In this document: piece by piece, positions 50,327-58,727 of the stretch
How positions within the stretch are numbered: position 1 is the first letter of the stretch
Layout: each line of letters starts with the position of its first letter
Assembly: GCF_009827055.1 (NCBI RefSeq)
Contig: NZ_WUMK01000011.1
Span: 1-64,000, forward strand
Direction of reading: 5' to 3'
Origin: Shinella kummerowiae
Lineage (GTDB): Bacteria; Pseudomonadota; Alphaproteobacteria; Rhizobiales; Rhizobiaceae
Length of the DNA stretch: 64,000 bases
Made by a program: the position numbers and the translations under genes
The notes under the pieces: generated by a model
Databases searched by the model: none
What the model saw: only the letters and a program-made list of their open reading frames with translations
Told to the model about the DNA's origin: nothing

Positions 50327-51223
50327 ATGTTGCGCCGTGCATTTCTGGCCATGGTCCTCGGCGTCGCCCTTCCGGGGGGCGCCTTCGCGCGCTGCGAGGA
50401 CTATGTGCCCCAGGCCAAGCCGCAGAACACTTTCGCGCAGGATGTCGGGCGCGAATTCGACCGGATCATCGAAGACGGCTGGATCGAGTTCGCCGTCTAC
50501 GAGAACTATGCCCCGTGGTCCTATGAAAAGAAGGGCAAGGCGGTCGGCGTGGATATCGAGATCGGCCGTCTGGTTGCGAAGGCCCTCGGCGTCGAGGCGA
50601 AGTTCCGCCTTGTCGCGGCCGGCGAGAATCTCGAAGCCGATCTGTTGAATTATGTCTGGAAGGGCGCCGCCGTCGGTGGGCGGGTCAGCGACGTGATGCT
50701 GCATGTGCCCTATGACAGCGCGCTCGTCTGCCGCATCGAGCAGGTGAGTTTTACCGGGAAATACGCCAAGGAAAGCATCGCCATCGCCTATCGTGCGTCC
50801 GACTACGAAGAGAAGGCGCCGACCCCGCCCTTCTTCCGGTTCGATGCGGTGGCGGTCGAAAACGACGCGATCTCTGACTTTTACCTCACGTCCCTGATCG
50901 GCCCGGTCGACAAGATCCACCGTTATCGCTCGACCGCAGCGGCGATGGACGGCCTGGCGGACGGCGACACCAAGGCGGCGATGGGGCCTCGCGCGGAGCT
51001 GGAATCCGGTCTCGTGCGCCATCCGGATGCCGGGCTGAAGGTCCATTCTCCGCCGCTTGTCGGCTTCGCGCGTGGCAGCTGGACGATTGGCGTGGGTGTG
51101 AATTTCCAGCACAAGGACCTCGCCTATGCCGTCGACGAGGCAATCGAAAAGGCGCTTGCCAGCGGGGAAATCTCGCGTGTTTTCGAGGCGCATGGCCTGA
51201 CCTTCACGCCGCCCGAACGATAG
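50327..51223 (+). CDS. XoxJ/MxaJ-like periplasmic binding protein
   Basis: A 298-residue protein with a signal peptide ending GGAFAR and the fold of amino-acid binding proteins (EDGWIEFAVYENYAPWSYEKKG, AVGVDIEIGRLVAKALGVEAKF, GVNFQHKDLAYAVDEAIEKAL). Such proteins accompany PQQ dehydrogenases and the cytochrome, as XoxJ or MxaJ, and are thought to help activate the dehydrogenase instead of acting in transport. The gene is directly after cytochrome c-550. Confidence 0.85.
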   Translation: MLRRAFLAMVLGVALPGGAFARCEDYVPQAKPQNTFAQDVGREFDRIIEDGWIEFAVYENYAPWSYEKKGKAVGVDIEIGRLVAKALGVEAKFRLVAAGENLEADLLNYVWKGAAVGGRVSDVMLHVPYDSALVCRIEQVSFTGKYAKESIAIAYRASDYEEKAPTPPFFRFDAVAVENDAISDFYLTSLIGPVDKIHRYRSTAAAMDGLADGDTKAAMGPRAELESGLVRHPDAGLKVHSPPLVGFARGSWTIGVGVNFQHKDLAYAVDEAIEKALASGEISRVFEAHGLTFTPPER

Positions 51224-51225
51224 GC

Positions 51226-52101
51226 TCAGAAGGTTGAAACATCGCCGGCCTCATCGACCGCGGTGACGCGCGTGATGCCGGGAACACGGCGCAGGGTCGC
51301 GCGGATTTCATCGCGTGTCATCAGGCAGAAGGCGGTCGAAAAGCCGTCCGCCATGGCGGCACTTTCTGCCTCCACCGAGATAGTCGACCAGCAGGGGCGC
51401 TCACCACGGGGTCCCAGAATATGGAAGCCCGTGCCGAGCATCATGGCCGAAGGGCTTGAGGTCGCAATGGCGTTGCCGGCGAGGCGCCGCGTGGCGATCT
51501 GGCCTAGGGCAGGATCTTCGACGGCTACGCTGAACGGGCCGCCAATGGCGGCAAACTCCCCCATGTCCACGAAGGCCTGCGCATAGCCTTCTTCCAGCAG
51601 CAGGCGGCGGACCCGATCAGCCGCGTAGCCCTGCGCGATGCCGTTCAAGGTCAGCGCTTGGCCGTGAGCAAGCTGGATGGATGGTTCGATGCGCACCCGC
51701 TCCCAGCCGATCGCGGCCTGTGCTTCGGTGACGTCGCGTGCTTGGGCAAGCGCGCGCCAGAGGGGCTGCACCGTCGGGTCGAAACGACCGGCCGTTGCCT
51801 GATGGACGTGGTTGGCGAGGCGTAGGAGATCGAGAAGGGCTGGCGGCGGATCGTCCAGATGGCCTGCGGCATTCAGCCTGCTGAGGGCGGAACCGGTTTT
51901 GAACAGGCTGGCCGCTGCCTCGACTTCGGCAATCGTGCTGCCGATCCGTCCGACAATATCCTGCGCAAGGCCGCGCGTGCCGCGCAGATCCACCCGTACC
52001 GTGCCGCCAAGCATGTCTGTCTGCCAGGTCGTGTTTTCAGCGCGCGCGGCGCCGGAAAACGCAGCCGCCGCGGCGATGAACAGGAACCGCCGTCGCTTCA
52101 T
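51226..52101 (-). CDS. ApbE-family FMN transferase
   Basis: A 291-residue exported enzyme that attaches FMN to a threonine of a partner protein. The N-terminus MKRRRFLFIAAAAAFSGAARA is a signal with a twin-arginine-like start. Family features are NGIAQGYAADRVRRLL, FVDMGEFAAIGG and AAMADGFSTAFCLM. The start overlaps the end of the NosR-like gene by 4 bases. Its likely substrate is the FMN-binding domain of that neighbour; the same pair (NosX/NosR) occurs with nosZ in other rhizobia. Confidence 0.9.
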   Translation of the reverse strand: MKRRRFLFIAAAAAFSGAARAENTTWQTDMLGGTVRVDLRGTRGLAQDIVGRIGSTIAEVEAAASLFKTGSALSRLNAAGHLDDPPPALLDLLRLANHVHQATAGRFDPTVQPLWRALAQARDVTEAQAAIGWERVRIEPSIQLAHGQALTLNGIAQGYAADRVRRLLLEEGYAQAFVDMGEFAAIGGPFSVAVEDPALGQIATRRLAGNAIATSSPSAMMLGTGFHILGPRGERPCWSTISVEAESAAMADGFSTAFCLMTRDEIRATLRRVPGITRVTAVDEAGDVSTF

Positions 52102-54194
52102 GCTGATGCCTCCACCTTGGCAAGCGCCTGAATCGGCGGGCGCTTTCGTTGCGCCAGCACCAACGGCACGCATTGCTGCGCGTCGTCGTGGATCGAAACG
52201 CAGTCGAGACATTGGAAACATTCGCTGTAGGCGATCTCGCCCGTCTTGCGGATGGCGCCGTAGGGGCAGCGCACGCGGCAGAGCTGGCAGGGCGAGCCGC
52301 ATTCGGCGCGGCGGGGTATCCAGGAGCGGGTGCGCAACAGGCCGCCGAGCGCCATGACCGCGCCGAGAGGGCAGACATAGCGGCAGAAACCCTTGAAGGT
52401 CGTTGCTGCGAGGAGCAGCCAGAAGACGGCATAGGCGACGTAGTACCATTCGCGCTGGAAGAGCGTGGTGACCGCCGTCTTGAAGGGCTCGATCTCGGCT
52501 GCGGTTTCAATCTTTTCGGGTGCGAGAAAGGTGACGGCGACCAGGCCGGCGAGCGAAATCCATGCGCCAGCCTTCAACCGTCTGTCCCAGATCGGTGAGG
52601 GGTTCCATTGCGGCAGCCGAAGCAGGCGGCCGGCATGATGGGCGAATTCCTGCATGGCGCCGAACGGGCAGAGCCATCCGCAGAACAGGCCGCGTCCCCA
52701 CAAGACAAATCCAAGGATGGAGGCGCCCCAGACCATGAGGGAGAAGGGATCGTAGAGCAGGACCGCCAGGCTGCCGCCGCTATTTGCGGCCCGAAGTGCC
52801 GCGAGTGGCGTAACGATCGAAAGCTGGCCCTGGCCCCACCAGCCCACGAAGCCGATCATCAGGCCCAGAAAGGCCAGCCGTGCCGGGCGCAGCAACGTCG
52901 GCGCGGCGAGCCGGTGCATGCCGGGGCCGACTGCGCCGATCAATCCCGCAAGCAGGATGCCAAGCCCGGCAACGTCCCATTTTCGATCGACGATCGCGGC
53001 CTGCCAGGGTGGCAGCGCCTTTGACGTTTGCGGGCGCAGGAAGAAAGCGGGGTCGGCCTTCAAGTCGAGCGGAAAATGGACCGAGCCCATTTCCGGCTTC
53101 AGCATGCCGTGGGCGCGCACGGCCTGGGCGGAGAGTATCCAGTCGCGCGTGGGGTCGAAACCGAGGCGCCGGTCGATCCTCAGGACCATCGTCGTGCCCT
53201 GCGGCACATCCCGCCGCGTCTCGACCATCATGTCGGCATCGCGAAGGGCGACCGGCAGGCCGTCCTGCACGGCCGCAAGCCGGTCCGGCGCCGTGTTGCG
53301 CACGAAATCCGCCGACACCAGCCCGTGGCGGCCGCCATCGATGATGAGCATGGGCTCGTCGTCCGGCGATACGCGCAGCAGGCGTTGAAGATCGGCGAAA
53401 CTCTCCTCGCTCAGGACGGCCCGGGCGATGGACGGCGGACCGATGTCGACCACCCACAGATCGAGGAACAGGCCTTGCGGATCATCCGCCGCCTCGGGAT
53501 CGTCGCGCGCCCAGATCGTCGTCTTGAAGCCGTCGTCGAGTTCGGCGTTGGTTACCTTCAGGTTCCGGGCCAACCCTCGCTTGACCAGTTCCGCCCAGTC
53601 GAATGTCTCGTCTATCGATGGATCGGGGTGCACCGGCGGGCCGCTCGCCACGCCCTGCATCTTCTCGCGCGCGACGGCGAGCGTTGCGGCGAGGATCGAC
53701 TCGTGCGCGATGCGAACGGAGGCCGTGGCTTTCGTCACCCCGTCGAGATAGACGAGATCGGAGCCGCCGCCGGCCTCGCCATACGGCGTGCCGACAACGA
53801 GCGCTTCCCGGATCGAATGGCCGCGATATTGTTCGAGGAATGCGCGCAGCGGCGCTTCGCCCAGGCCGGAAACGAAGATCGGCTCGTTGTGGGCAATAAG
53901 GCGCACATCGAGAAAGCGGCCATCGCGGTCGATCGTCACGAGCATGTTGATGGGAGCGCCGGAAAAGCCCGGAAGCGGCGCCAGCGGACCGGTCTCGAAA
54001 ACGTAACCCGCCTCCGCGCCACCGGAATTCAGCAGCGTCCACACGCCCTTTTCATTCACCGGCTCGCCGAGCGCGTAGGGCGGCACGATCAGGCCTGCAA
54101 GCGCATCGCGATCGAGCGGTGCTGCGCCCGCCATCCCGGCGCAGGCGAGCAGGCTGAAAACGAGAAAGCTCAGCAGGGCAAAGCGTCGTCTCAT
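52098..54194 (-). CDS. NosR/NirI-like flavo-iron-sulfur membrane protein
   Basis: A 698-residue protein: signal peptide (ends GMAGAA), a periplasmic FMN-binding domain (about 75-190) with DGVTKATASVRIAH, which matches the ApbE acceptor pattern Dxx(T)xAT, a second periplasmic part (about 200-400), five or six helices with two CxxxCP motifs (FCGWLCPFG, FCRYVCPLG), and two 4Fe-4S sites near the C-terminus (CGSPCQLCRVRCP and CFQCLDC). This is the NosR layout, but no nosZ is nearby. In this module it may pass electrons to or from the periplasm for dehydrogenase activation. Divergent from the ABC permease, with an operator between them. Confidence 0.9.
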   Translation of the reverse strand: MRRRFALLSFLVFSLLACAGMAGAAPLDRDALAGLIVPPYALGEPVNEKGVWTLLNSGGAEAGYVFETGPLAPLPGFSGAPINMLVTIDRDGRFLDVRLIAHNEPIFVSGLGEAPLRAFLEQYRGHSIREALVVGTPYGEAGGGSDLVYLDGVTKATASVRIAHESILAATLAVAREKMQGVASGPPVHPDPSIDETFDWAELVKRGLARNLKVTNAELDDGFKTTIWARDDPEAADDPQGLFLDLWVVDIGPPSIARAVLSEESFADLQRLLRVSPDDEPMLIIDGGRHGLVSADFVRNTAPDRLAAVQDGLPVALRDADMMVETRRDVPQGTTMVLRIDRRLGFDPTRDWILSAQAVRAHGMLKPEMGSVHFPLDLKADPAFFLRPQTSKALPPWQAAIVDRKWDVAGLGILLAGLIGAVGPGMHRLAAPTLLRPARLAFLGLMIGFVGWWGQGQLSIVTPLAALRAANSGGSLAVLLYDPFSLMVWGASILGFVLWGRGLFCGWLCPFGAMQEFAHHAGRLLRLPQWNPSPIWDRRLKAGAWISLAGLVAVTFLAPEKIETAAEIEPFKTAVTTLFQREWYYVAYAVFWLLLAATTFKGFCRYVCPLGAVMALGGLLRTRSWIPRRAECGSPCQLCRVRCPYGAIRKTGEIAYSECFQCLDCVSIHDDAQQCVPLVLAQRKRPPIQALAKVEASA

Positions 54195-54242
54195 GCCGCG
54201 ATCCTCCCAACCCGATCTCTACGCGCCAGGCGAAAGGCCGCC

Positions 54243-54255
54243 ATACGACCAAGGT
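54243..54255 (+). promoter_or_regulatory. PQQ-module operator motif, NosR-like/permease promoter
   Basis: ATACGACCAAGGT, exact to consensus ATRCGACCWWGGT, followed by CG to complete the palindrome. It is 49 bases from the NosR-like start and 52 bases from the permease start. Confidence 0.65.
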
Positions 54256-54306
54256 CGCGGATCGGGTGGCAACCGTGGCGGCTATATTCGGTTCGGGAGA
54301 ATTCGC

Positions 54307-55104
54307 ATGTCTGAGAAGAGCCTCGACGATCGCTTGCAGGGGAGCGTGTTCCTTCTTTCACTCGGCCTGTTCGGGCTGTTCTGGGCAACACTCGCCATGC
54401 TGAAGGCCGACCCGACCGTCCTGCCGGGGCCTGTCGAGGTCGCGCGTGTCTTCTGGTCTGAAACGGTTGCCGGACGCTTGCCGAAAGAACTGATGGCGAC
54501 ACTCTTGCGCGTGGCGGTCTCGTTCGGGCTTGCCATGGCGGCGGGCTCGCTGCTGGGTTTCCTGCTCGGCCGCCACAGGGCGCTCAACCGCTGGGCCGAT
54601 CCGTGGGTGACGATCTTCATGAACCTGCCGGCGCTGGTTCTGATCGTGCTCTGCTATCTGTGGATCGGCCTCAACGAGCTAGCGGCGATCGTCGCGGTGA
54701 CCCTCAACAAGACGGCAATGGTCATGGTCACCGTGCGCCAGGGCGTGACGTCCTTCGACCCGGCCCTCGACGACCTGGCATTCGTTGCCTGTCTTTCGCC
54801 CCAGGAGCGGCTTCGGCATCTCATCCTGCCGCAACTCGCACCATGGCTGGCCGTCGCCGCGCGCAACGGGATCGCCGTCATCTGGAAGATCGTCCTCGTC
54901 GTCGAATTCCTCGGCCGGTCCAACGGCATCGGCTTTCGCATTCACCTCTATTTCCAGCAATTCCAAACCGCGCATGTGATCGCGTATTCTCTAGCTTTCG
55001 TGGGTGTCATGCTGATCGTGGAGCACGGGCTCGTTCAGCCGTGGGAAGCGCGATCTATTCGCTGGAAAGCGACCGACAGTGGCTTCCGAAATGGTGTAGC
55101 CTGA
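54307..55104 (+). CDS. ABC transporter permease (NitT/TauT type)
   Basis: A 265-residue inner-membrane permease with six helices and the EAA-like loop (DDLAFVACLSPQERLRHLILPQL). It is of the binding-protein-dependent family that pairs with NMT1-like proteins and ATPases; the likely partners are the genes at 43155 and 44101, on the other side of the module. The gene stands alone at the module edge. Confidence 0.88.
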   Translation: MSEKSLDDRLQGSVFLLSLGLFGLFWATLAMLKADPTVLPGPVEVARVFWSETVAGRLPKELMATLLRVAVSFGLAMAAGSLLGFLLGRHRALNRWADPWVTIFMNLPALVLIVLCYLWIGLNELAAIVAVTLNKTAMVMVTVRQGVTSFDPALDDLAFVACLSPQERLRHLILPQLAPWLAVAARNGIAVIWKIVLVVEFLGRSNGIGFRIHLYFQQFQTAHVIAYSLAFVGVMLIVEHGLVQPWEARSIRWKATDSGFRNGVA

Positions 55105-55761
55105 GATTGCTCGATCCCCATCAATGCCTGGGTGTCGATGCCGTGGCGATATCTACGACCGATTGATCCGGCACGGTTTTCCACGAGAACTGACGTTGGC
55201 TTCTGGTCTTCGGTTCGATCCCGTTCAAGAGCAAATCATTCGCGGAGCCAAAAACGTTCGGCACGCAACCACCTTCTCGTCGCTGCATATCGCTTTAATC
55301 TGTCTCAAACTATCAAAATGCTTGGAGAGCTTCTCCAAGCTACGGTCGAAACAGCCTTCGGCGTCTGGCCAAAACTCTTTGCGCTTGTTGCCCAGTTGTT
55401 GGATATTTCCAGAATTTGACCCAGTTTGTCAGTTTATCGTGATCCACGCGCAGCAATAAAACTACTTTCGATCCCAAGCCTTTGCGTCGCTTTAGATGGG
55501 GCGATGCCAAATGAAAAACTGGGTCAATTCCGATCGTTATTCAACAGAGATTACTCTGCCTCTCCTTCGGGGCTAATCGTGCGTCATGGCCGCCAGTGTG
55601 TCTCCTCAACATGGGATGATTTTACTGCCCTCAGAGGCAGCATCTCTGATTTACCTTGCTAATGGTGCGGAGGGGGCTCACACTGGTTTCTTCAGCAGCC
55701 ATGGTTCCGGGCACTGCTGTGTGAGGGTTGGTTACCCTGGCCCCAATCCAAGGAGGACGAC
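55105..55761. other. Gene-free stretch with a pair of inverted repeats
   Basis: I find no supportable gene in these 657 bases. Within it GAATTTGACCCAGTTTGTCA (55415-55434) is repeated in inverted orientation near 55510-55531 as TGAAAAACTGGGTCAATTCC, with about 75 bases between. The frames present are short, and no transposase-like protein is evident. It may be a relict of a mobile element or a small non-autonomous one. Confidence 0.5.
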
Positions 55762-56160
55762 ATGTCTTCCGATACGAGAACGCCTGAAATCTCATTGCGC
55801 GAGATGGAAATGATCCGGTCCGTGCTGCGCATTGCGGGCTACAGTCCCGATGTCCTTGCCGAAGATCGGCAAAAATTCAATACGGCCACCAAATTGCTGA
55901 TGCAGCTGGTCCTCTCCGGCGAAGTCGCGCCGCATGCTCTGGCGGAGCATCTGGAACAGTGTTTCGGTCGCCCCATGAAGTACAAGGTCCTCTTTGCCTC
56001 CCTACTGCCGCGGTATGCCATACAAGGCCTGCCGCTTGTTCCCAGGGCGGGCTTCCGTCCGATCAGCGTGCACTTGCGATCTGGTGAAAATGATCTGCAG
56101 GAATGGGAGAATGAAGGTGGAGCGCTGAAACCCGCCTCGCACCATAAATCTATCCACTGA
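55762..56160 (+). CDS. Small protein with C-terminal WENEGGA motif (paralogue 1)
   Basis: A 132-residue soluble protein preceded by AAGGAGGACG. It begins with a helical half (ISLREMEMIRSVLRIAGYSP, TKLLMQLVLSGEVAPHALAEHLE) and ends DLQEWENEGGALKPA. The next gene has the same layout and ending. No family recognised. The pair with the membrane peptide forms a three-gene operon. Confidence 0.75.
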   Translation: MSSDTRTPEISLREMEMIRSVLRIAGYSPDVLAEDRQKFNTATKLLMQLVLSGEVAPHALAEHLEQCFGRPMKYKVLFASLLPRYAIQGLPLVPRAGFRPISVHLRSGENDLQEWENEGGALKPASHHKSIH

Positions 56161-56211
56161 CAGGCAGAGTGCAAGACGCGCACAAACCACCCAATGCGAA
56201 AGGAGGGTGGC

Positions 56212-56499
56212 ATGTCTTCCATCTATCAAGAACAATATATGGATGCCGCAGACATAAGAATGCTTCGCGACATTCTGAAGCGTTCGGGTTACCGGCTTGC
56301 CGGAGGAGGAGCGGAGACGAAGCGCAGTCGCTCCGCCGCGATGTTCGTGATCGGTCAGTTCAAGGCCGGCCTCATTGAACCGTCCTTCATGCTGCATGGT
56401 CTCGAACACAGAGCGTATCATCCGCGCCAAGCCGCGGACGATACAGGTCTTCAGGTGTGGGAAAACGAGGGCGGGGCGACGAAAGGAGACGCTATATGA
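56212..56499 (+). CDS. Small protein with C-terminal WENEGGA motif (paralogue 2)
   Basis: A 95-residue protein, shorter paralogue of the preceding one: ADIRMLRDILKRSGYRL aligns with REMEMIRSVLRIAGYSP, SRSAAMFVIGQFKAGLIEPSFMLHGLE aligns with the next helix pair, and the tail GLQVWENEGGATK is shared. AAAGGAGGG precedes the ATG. Overlaps the following gene by 4 bases. No family recognised. Confidence 0.75.
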   Translation: MSSIYQEQYMDAADIRMLRDILKRSGYRLAGGGAETKRSRSAAMFVIGQFKAGLIEPSFMLHGLEHRAYHPRQAADDTGLQVWENEGGATKGDAI

Positions 56500-56657
56500 C
56501 CGGTCGCTTGACGCTGTCGGTCCTCCTCGTCGCTCTCTCGATCACGCTGGTCTGGGCGTTTCGCCCTGAACAGAATGCGTTCGAGCGATTGACCCCCGCT
56601 GAACTGAACCAGCCGATGTCGGCGCAGCCTGGAGGAGACGTCGAACGAAATCCATGA
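56496..56657 (+). CDS. Small single-helix membrane peptide
   Basis: A 53-residue product with an N-terminal helix (LTLSVLLVALSITLVWAF) and a polar tail (RPEQNAFERLTPAELNQPM). It overlaps the previous stop by ATGA, so it is coupled to the WENEGGA paralogues and may anchor one of them or be exported. Confidence 0.6.
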   Translation: MTGRLTLSVLLVALSITLVWAFRPEQNAFERLTPAELNQPMSAQPGGDVERNP

Positions 56658-56932
56658 GGACACGCCACGCACCGATAGTCCTATTTGGTCGCCGGCGACG
56701 CGTTGCCGAGCTAGCGCAAAGTGTTGGGGGATGTCGAGGGAGCTTACCCGCAGCGATGGCGTGCGGCCAAGGAAAGCCGTGTTCCGCAGCGACAGATAAA
56801 GCACGCGACCGCCTGGCACATTTTGGCCGCTCGCAAGGGGAAGCGATACTCCTTCAAGAGGAAGCCCTCGTTCACCTCGACAATTACCCTGTCCGGCCGG
56901 CTCTCACCGATGCGTTGCACAACGTATGGGTG

Positions 56933-57823
56933 CTACTGACCTGCCGCCATCTCGCTGAACAGCCAGTCCCGGAACGCCCTGATTTTCTGGTGCCGCAGCG
57001 CGCTTTCCGGATAGACGACGTAGTAGCTCCAGCGCGATTTGAGAGCAAGGTCGAAGGGCCGCACCAGACGTCCCGCTGCAAGGTCCGCCGATACGAGCGC
57101 GCTCCTGCCGAGAAGCACGCCTTCACCCTGCACCGCGGCCTCCACGGCATAGGCGGCGGATTCGAATTTTATGCCGGCGGTGTGGTCGATGCCATACAGG
57201 CCGGCGGCCTGGTGCCAAGTCGCCCAGTCGATACGGAAATTGTCGTGAATGAGCCTGTGGTGCCGGAGGTCCTCCGGGCTGCGTAGCGGGCGGTCTGCCT
57301 TCAGGAGTTCCGGGCTGCAGACGGGGCTGACATCTTCTTCCGCCAGAAGTTCCGATACGACCTTGTCATAATTGCCCTCGCCGTAGCGGATTGCGATGTC
57401 GATGCCATCGCGGATGAAATCGGTGAGCGTCCCGGACGTCGAAAGACGCACATCGATTTCACGGTGGATACGGTGAAACCTGTGAAGGCGGGGTACAAGC
57501 CACCGACCTGCAAAGCCGTCCGAGGTGCTGACATTGAGGACACCGGCTGATCTCGAGGCCGTCGCTGCAATGGTCGCGATACCCACGCGGTCCAGCGCCG
57601 CGCCGATTTCGGCGGCGTAGGCCACCCCCTCCCGAGTCAGCCGGACAGAACGGGTGCCGCGCTCGAAAAGCCGGACGCCCAGCATCTCCTCGAGATTGCG
57701 CACGGCTCGGCTGATCGCCCCGTGCGTCAGGTTCAATTCCGCGGCCGCCCGGGTGAAGCTCAAATGTCGGGCAGCAGCATCGAAGGCTGGCAACGTCGTC
57801 AGCGGAGGAAGTTTGCGGGCCAT
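56933..57823 (-). CDS. LysR-family regulator (GcvA-like)
   Basis: A 296-residue regulator. HTH at the N-terminus (LSFTRAAAELNLTHGAISRAVRNLEEMLGVRLFERG), then the substrate-binding domain from about residue 90. This subgroup resembles GcvA and AmpR. The start at 57823 gives MARKLPPLTTLPAFDAAARH, the usual beginning. It is divergent from the DUF1127, VOC and SDR genes and may control them. Confidence 0.9.
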   Translation of the reverse strand: MARKLPPLTTLPAFDAAARHLSFTRAAAELNLTHGAISRAVRNLEEMLGVRLFERGTRSVRLTREGVAYAAEIGAALDRVGIATIAATASRSAGVLNVSTSDGFAGRWLVPRLHRFHRIHREIDVRLSTSGTLTDFIRDGIDIAIRYGEGNYDKVVSELLAEEDVSPVCSPELLKADRPLRSPEDLRHHRLIHDNFRIDWATWHQAAGLYGIDHTAGIKFESAAYAVEAAVQGEGVLLGRSALVSADLAAGRLVRPFDLALKSRWSYYVVYPESALRHQKIRAFRDWLFSEMAAGQ

Positions 57824-57961
57824 CGAACACCTGTGAGCATTGATCACAAATCATCGACGATTACTCGTTTGTCGTCCAGCCGGTTTTGCCGCAGGTTTTT
57901 CCTCATGGATTTGAATTCAACGGCTGCTCCCCGGGGGCGCGATTTGAGAAGGAAAAACGCT

Positions 57962-58225
57962 GTGAGTATCATTCACACTTGCGACGCTCCGTGCCGCAGC
58001 CTTGTGCCGGTTTCCGCGCCCGATGCCCGAGAGGCGCTGACATCGTTGTTCGCGTTCGTCGCACGCCTGGCGGCCCGGTCAATGGATGCGGTTCACCTTC
58101 ACCTTGCCATGCGGCGTATCGCGCGCCTTTCGGCCCGCCGTCTGGATGACATCGGCTTCGAACGCGACTGGGGCGGGACAATCCGCCCCCGGTCTGCGAC
58201 CGCCAGCCAAGGAGAAGGCAAATGA
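57962..58225 (+). CDS. DUF1127 protein
   Basis: An 87-residue product from a GTG preceded by GAGAAGGA. The C-terminal part AMRRIARLSARRLDDIGFERDWGG is the DUF1127 motif, arginine-rich with the RRLxDIG ending. DUF1127 proteins in related bacteria affect phosphate, RNA and stress regulation. An upstream ATG at 57905 is possible. The stop overlaps the next start (ATGA). Confidence 0.75.
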   Translation: MSIIHTCDAPCRSLVPVSAPDAREALTSLFAFVARLAARSMDAVHLHLAMRRIARLSARRLDDIGFERDWGGTIRPRSATASQGEGK

Positions 58226-58674
58226 AGATCTATCCTCATCTCTGGTTCCAGGGCCAGGCCGAGGAGGCCATGGCGTTCTACCTGTCGGTCTTCAATGGGT
58301 CCACGGTCATCGAACGCATCCTATTGCCCGATCCTGAACTGTCCGTCGTTCGGTTCACGCTGGCCGGTTTGCCGGTTGCGGCTTTGAACGCCAACTCGCG
58401 GGTGCCCTACAACGAAGCCTTCTCCTTCCTCGTCGAAACCGCAGATCAGGCGGAGACGGACTATTATTGGAACGCCCTTATCGCCGATGGCGGCAAGGAG
58501 CAGCCCTGCGGATGGTTGACCGACCGGTTCGGGGTTTACTGGCAGGTCACGCCGCGGGTACTCTTACGCATGCTCGCCGATCCCGACCAAGAGAAGGCCA
58601 GCCGCGTGATGCAGGCCATGTACAAAATGAAGAAGATCGTCATCGCCGATCTCGAGCACGCCTATCGCGGCTGA
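58222..58674 (+). CDS. VOC-superfamily protein (PhnB-like)
   Basis: A 150-residue cytoplasmic protein of the PhnB/3-demethylubiquinone-like VOC family: MKIYPHLWFQGQAEEAMAFYLSVF at the start, PYNEAFSFLVETADQAETDYYWNALIADGGKEQPCGWLTDRFGVYWQVTP in the middle. Activity not known. Coupled to the DUF1127 gene. Confidence 0.88.
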   Translation: MKIYPHLWFQGQAEEAMAFYLSVFNGSTVIERILLPDPELSVVRFTLAGLPVAALNANSRVPYNEAFSFLVETADQAETDYYWNALIADGGKEQPCGWLTDRFGVYWQVTPRVLLRMLADPDQEKASRVMQAMYKMKKIVIADLEHAYRG

Positions 58675-58727
58675 CGCGTTCCGCTTCCCCGGAAAAATTA
58701 TCTTCAACGCAGAATATGGAGAACCCA

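Noticed and set aside
56654-57286. A 210-codon plus-strand frame overlapping the LysR gene
   Set aside because: Antisense to the LysR C-terminal half; the LysR product is convincing.
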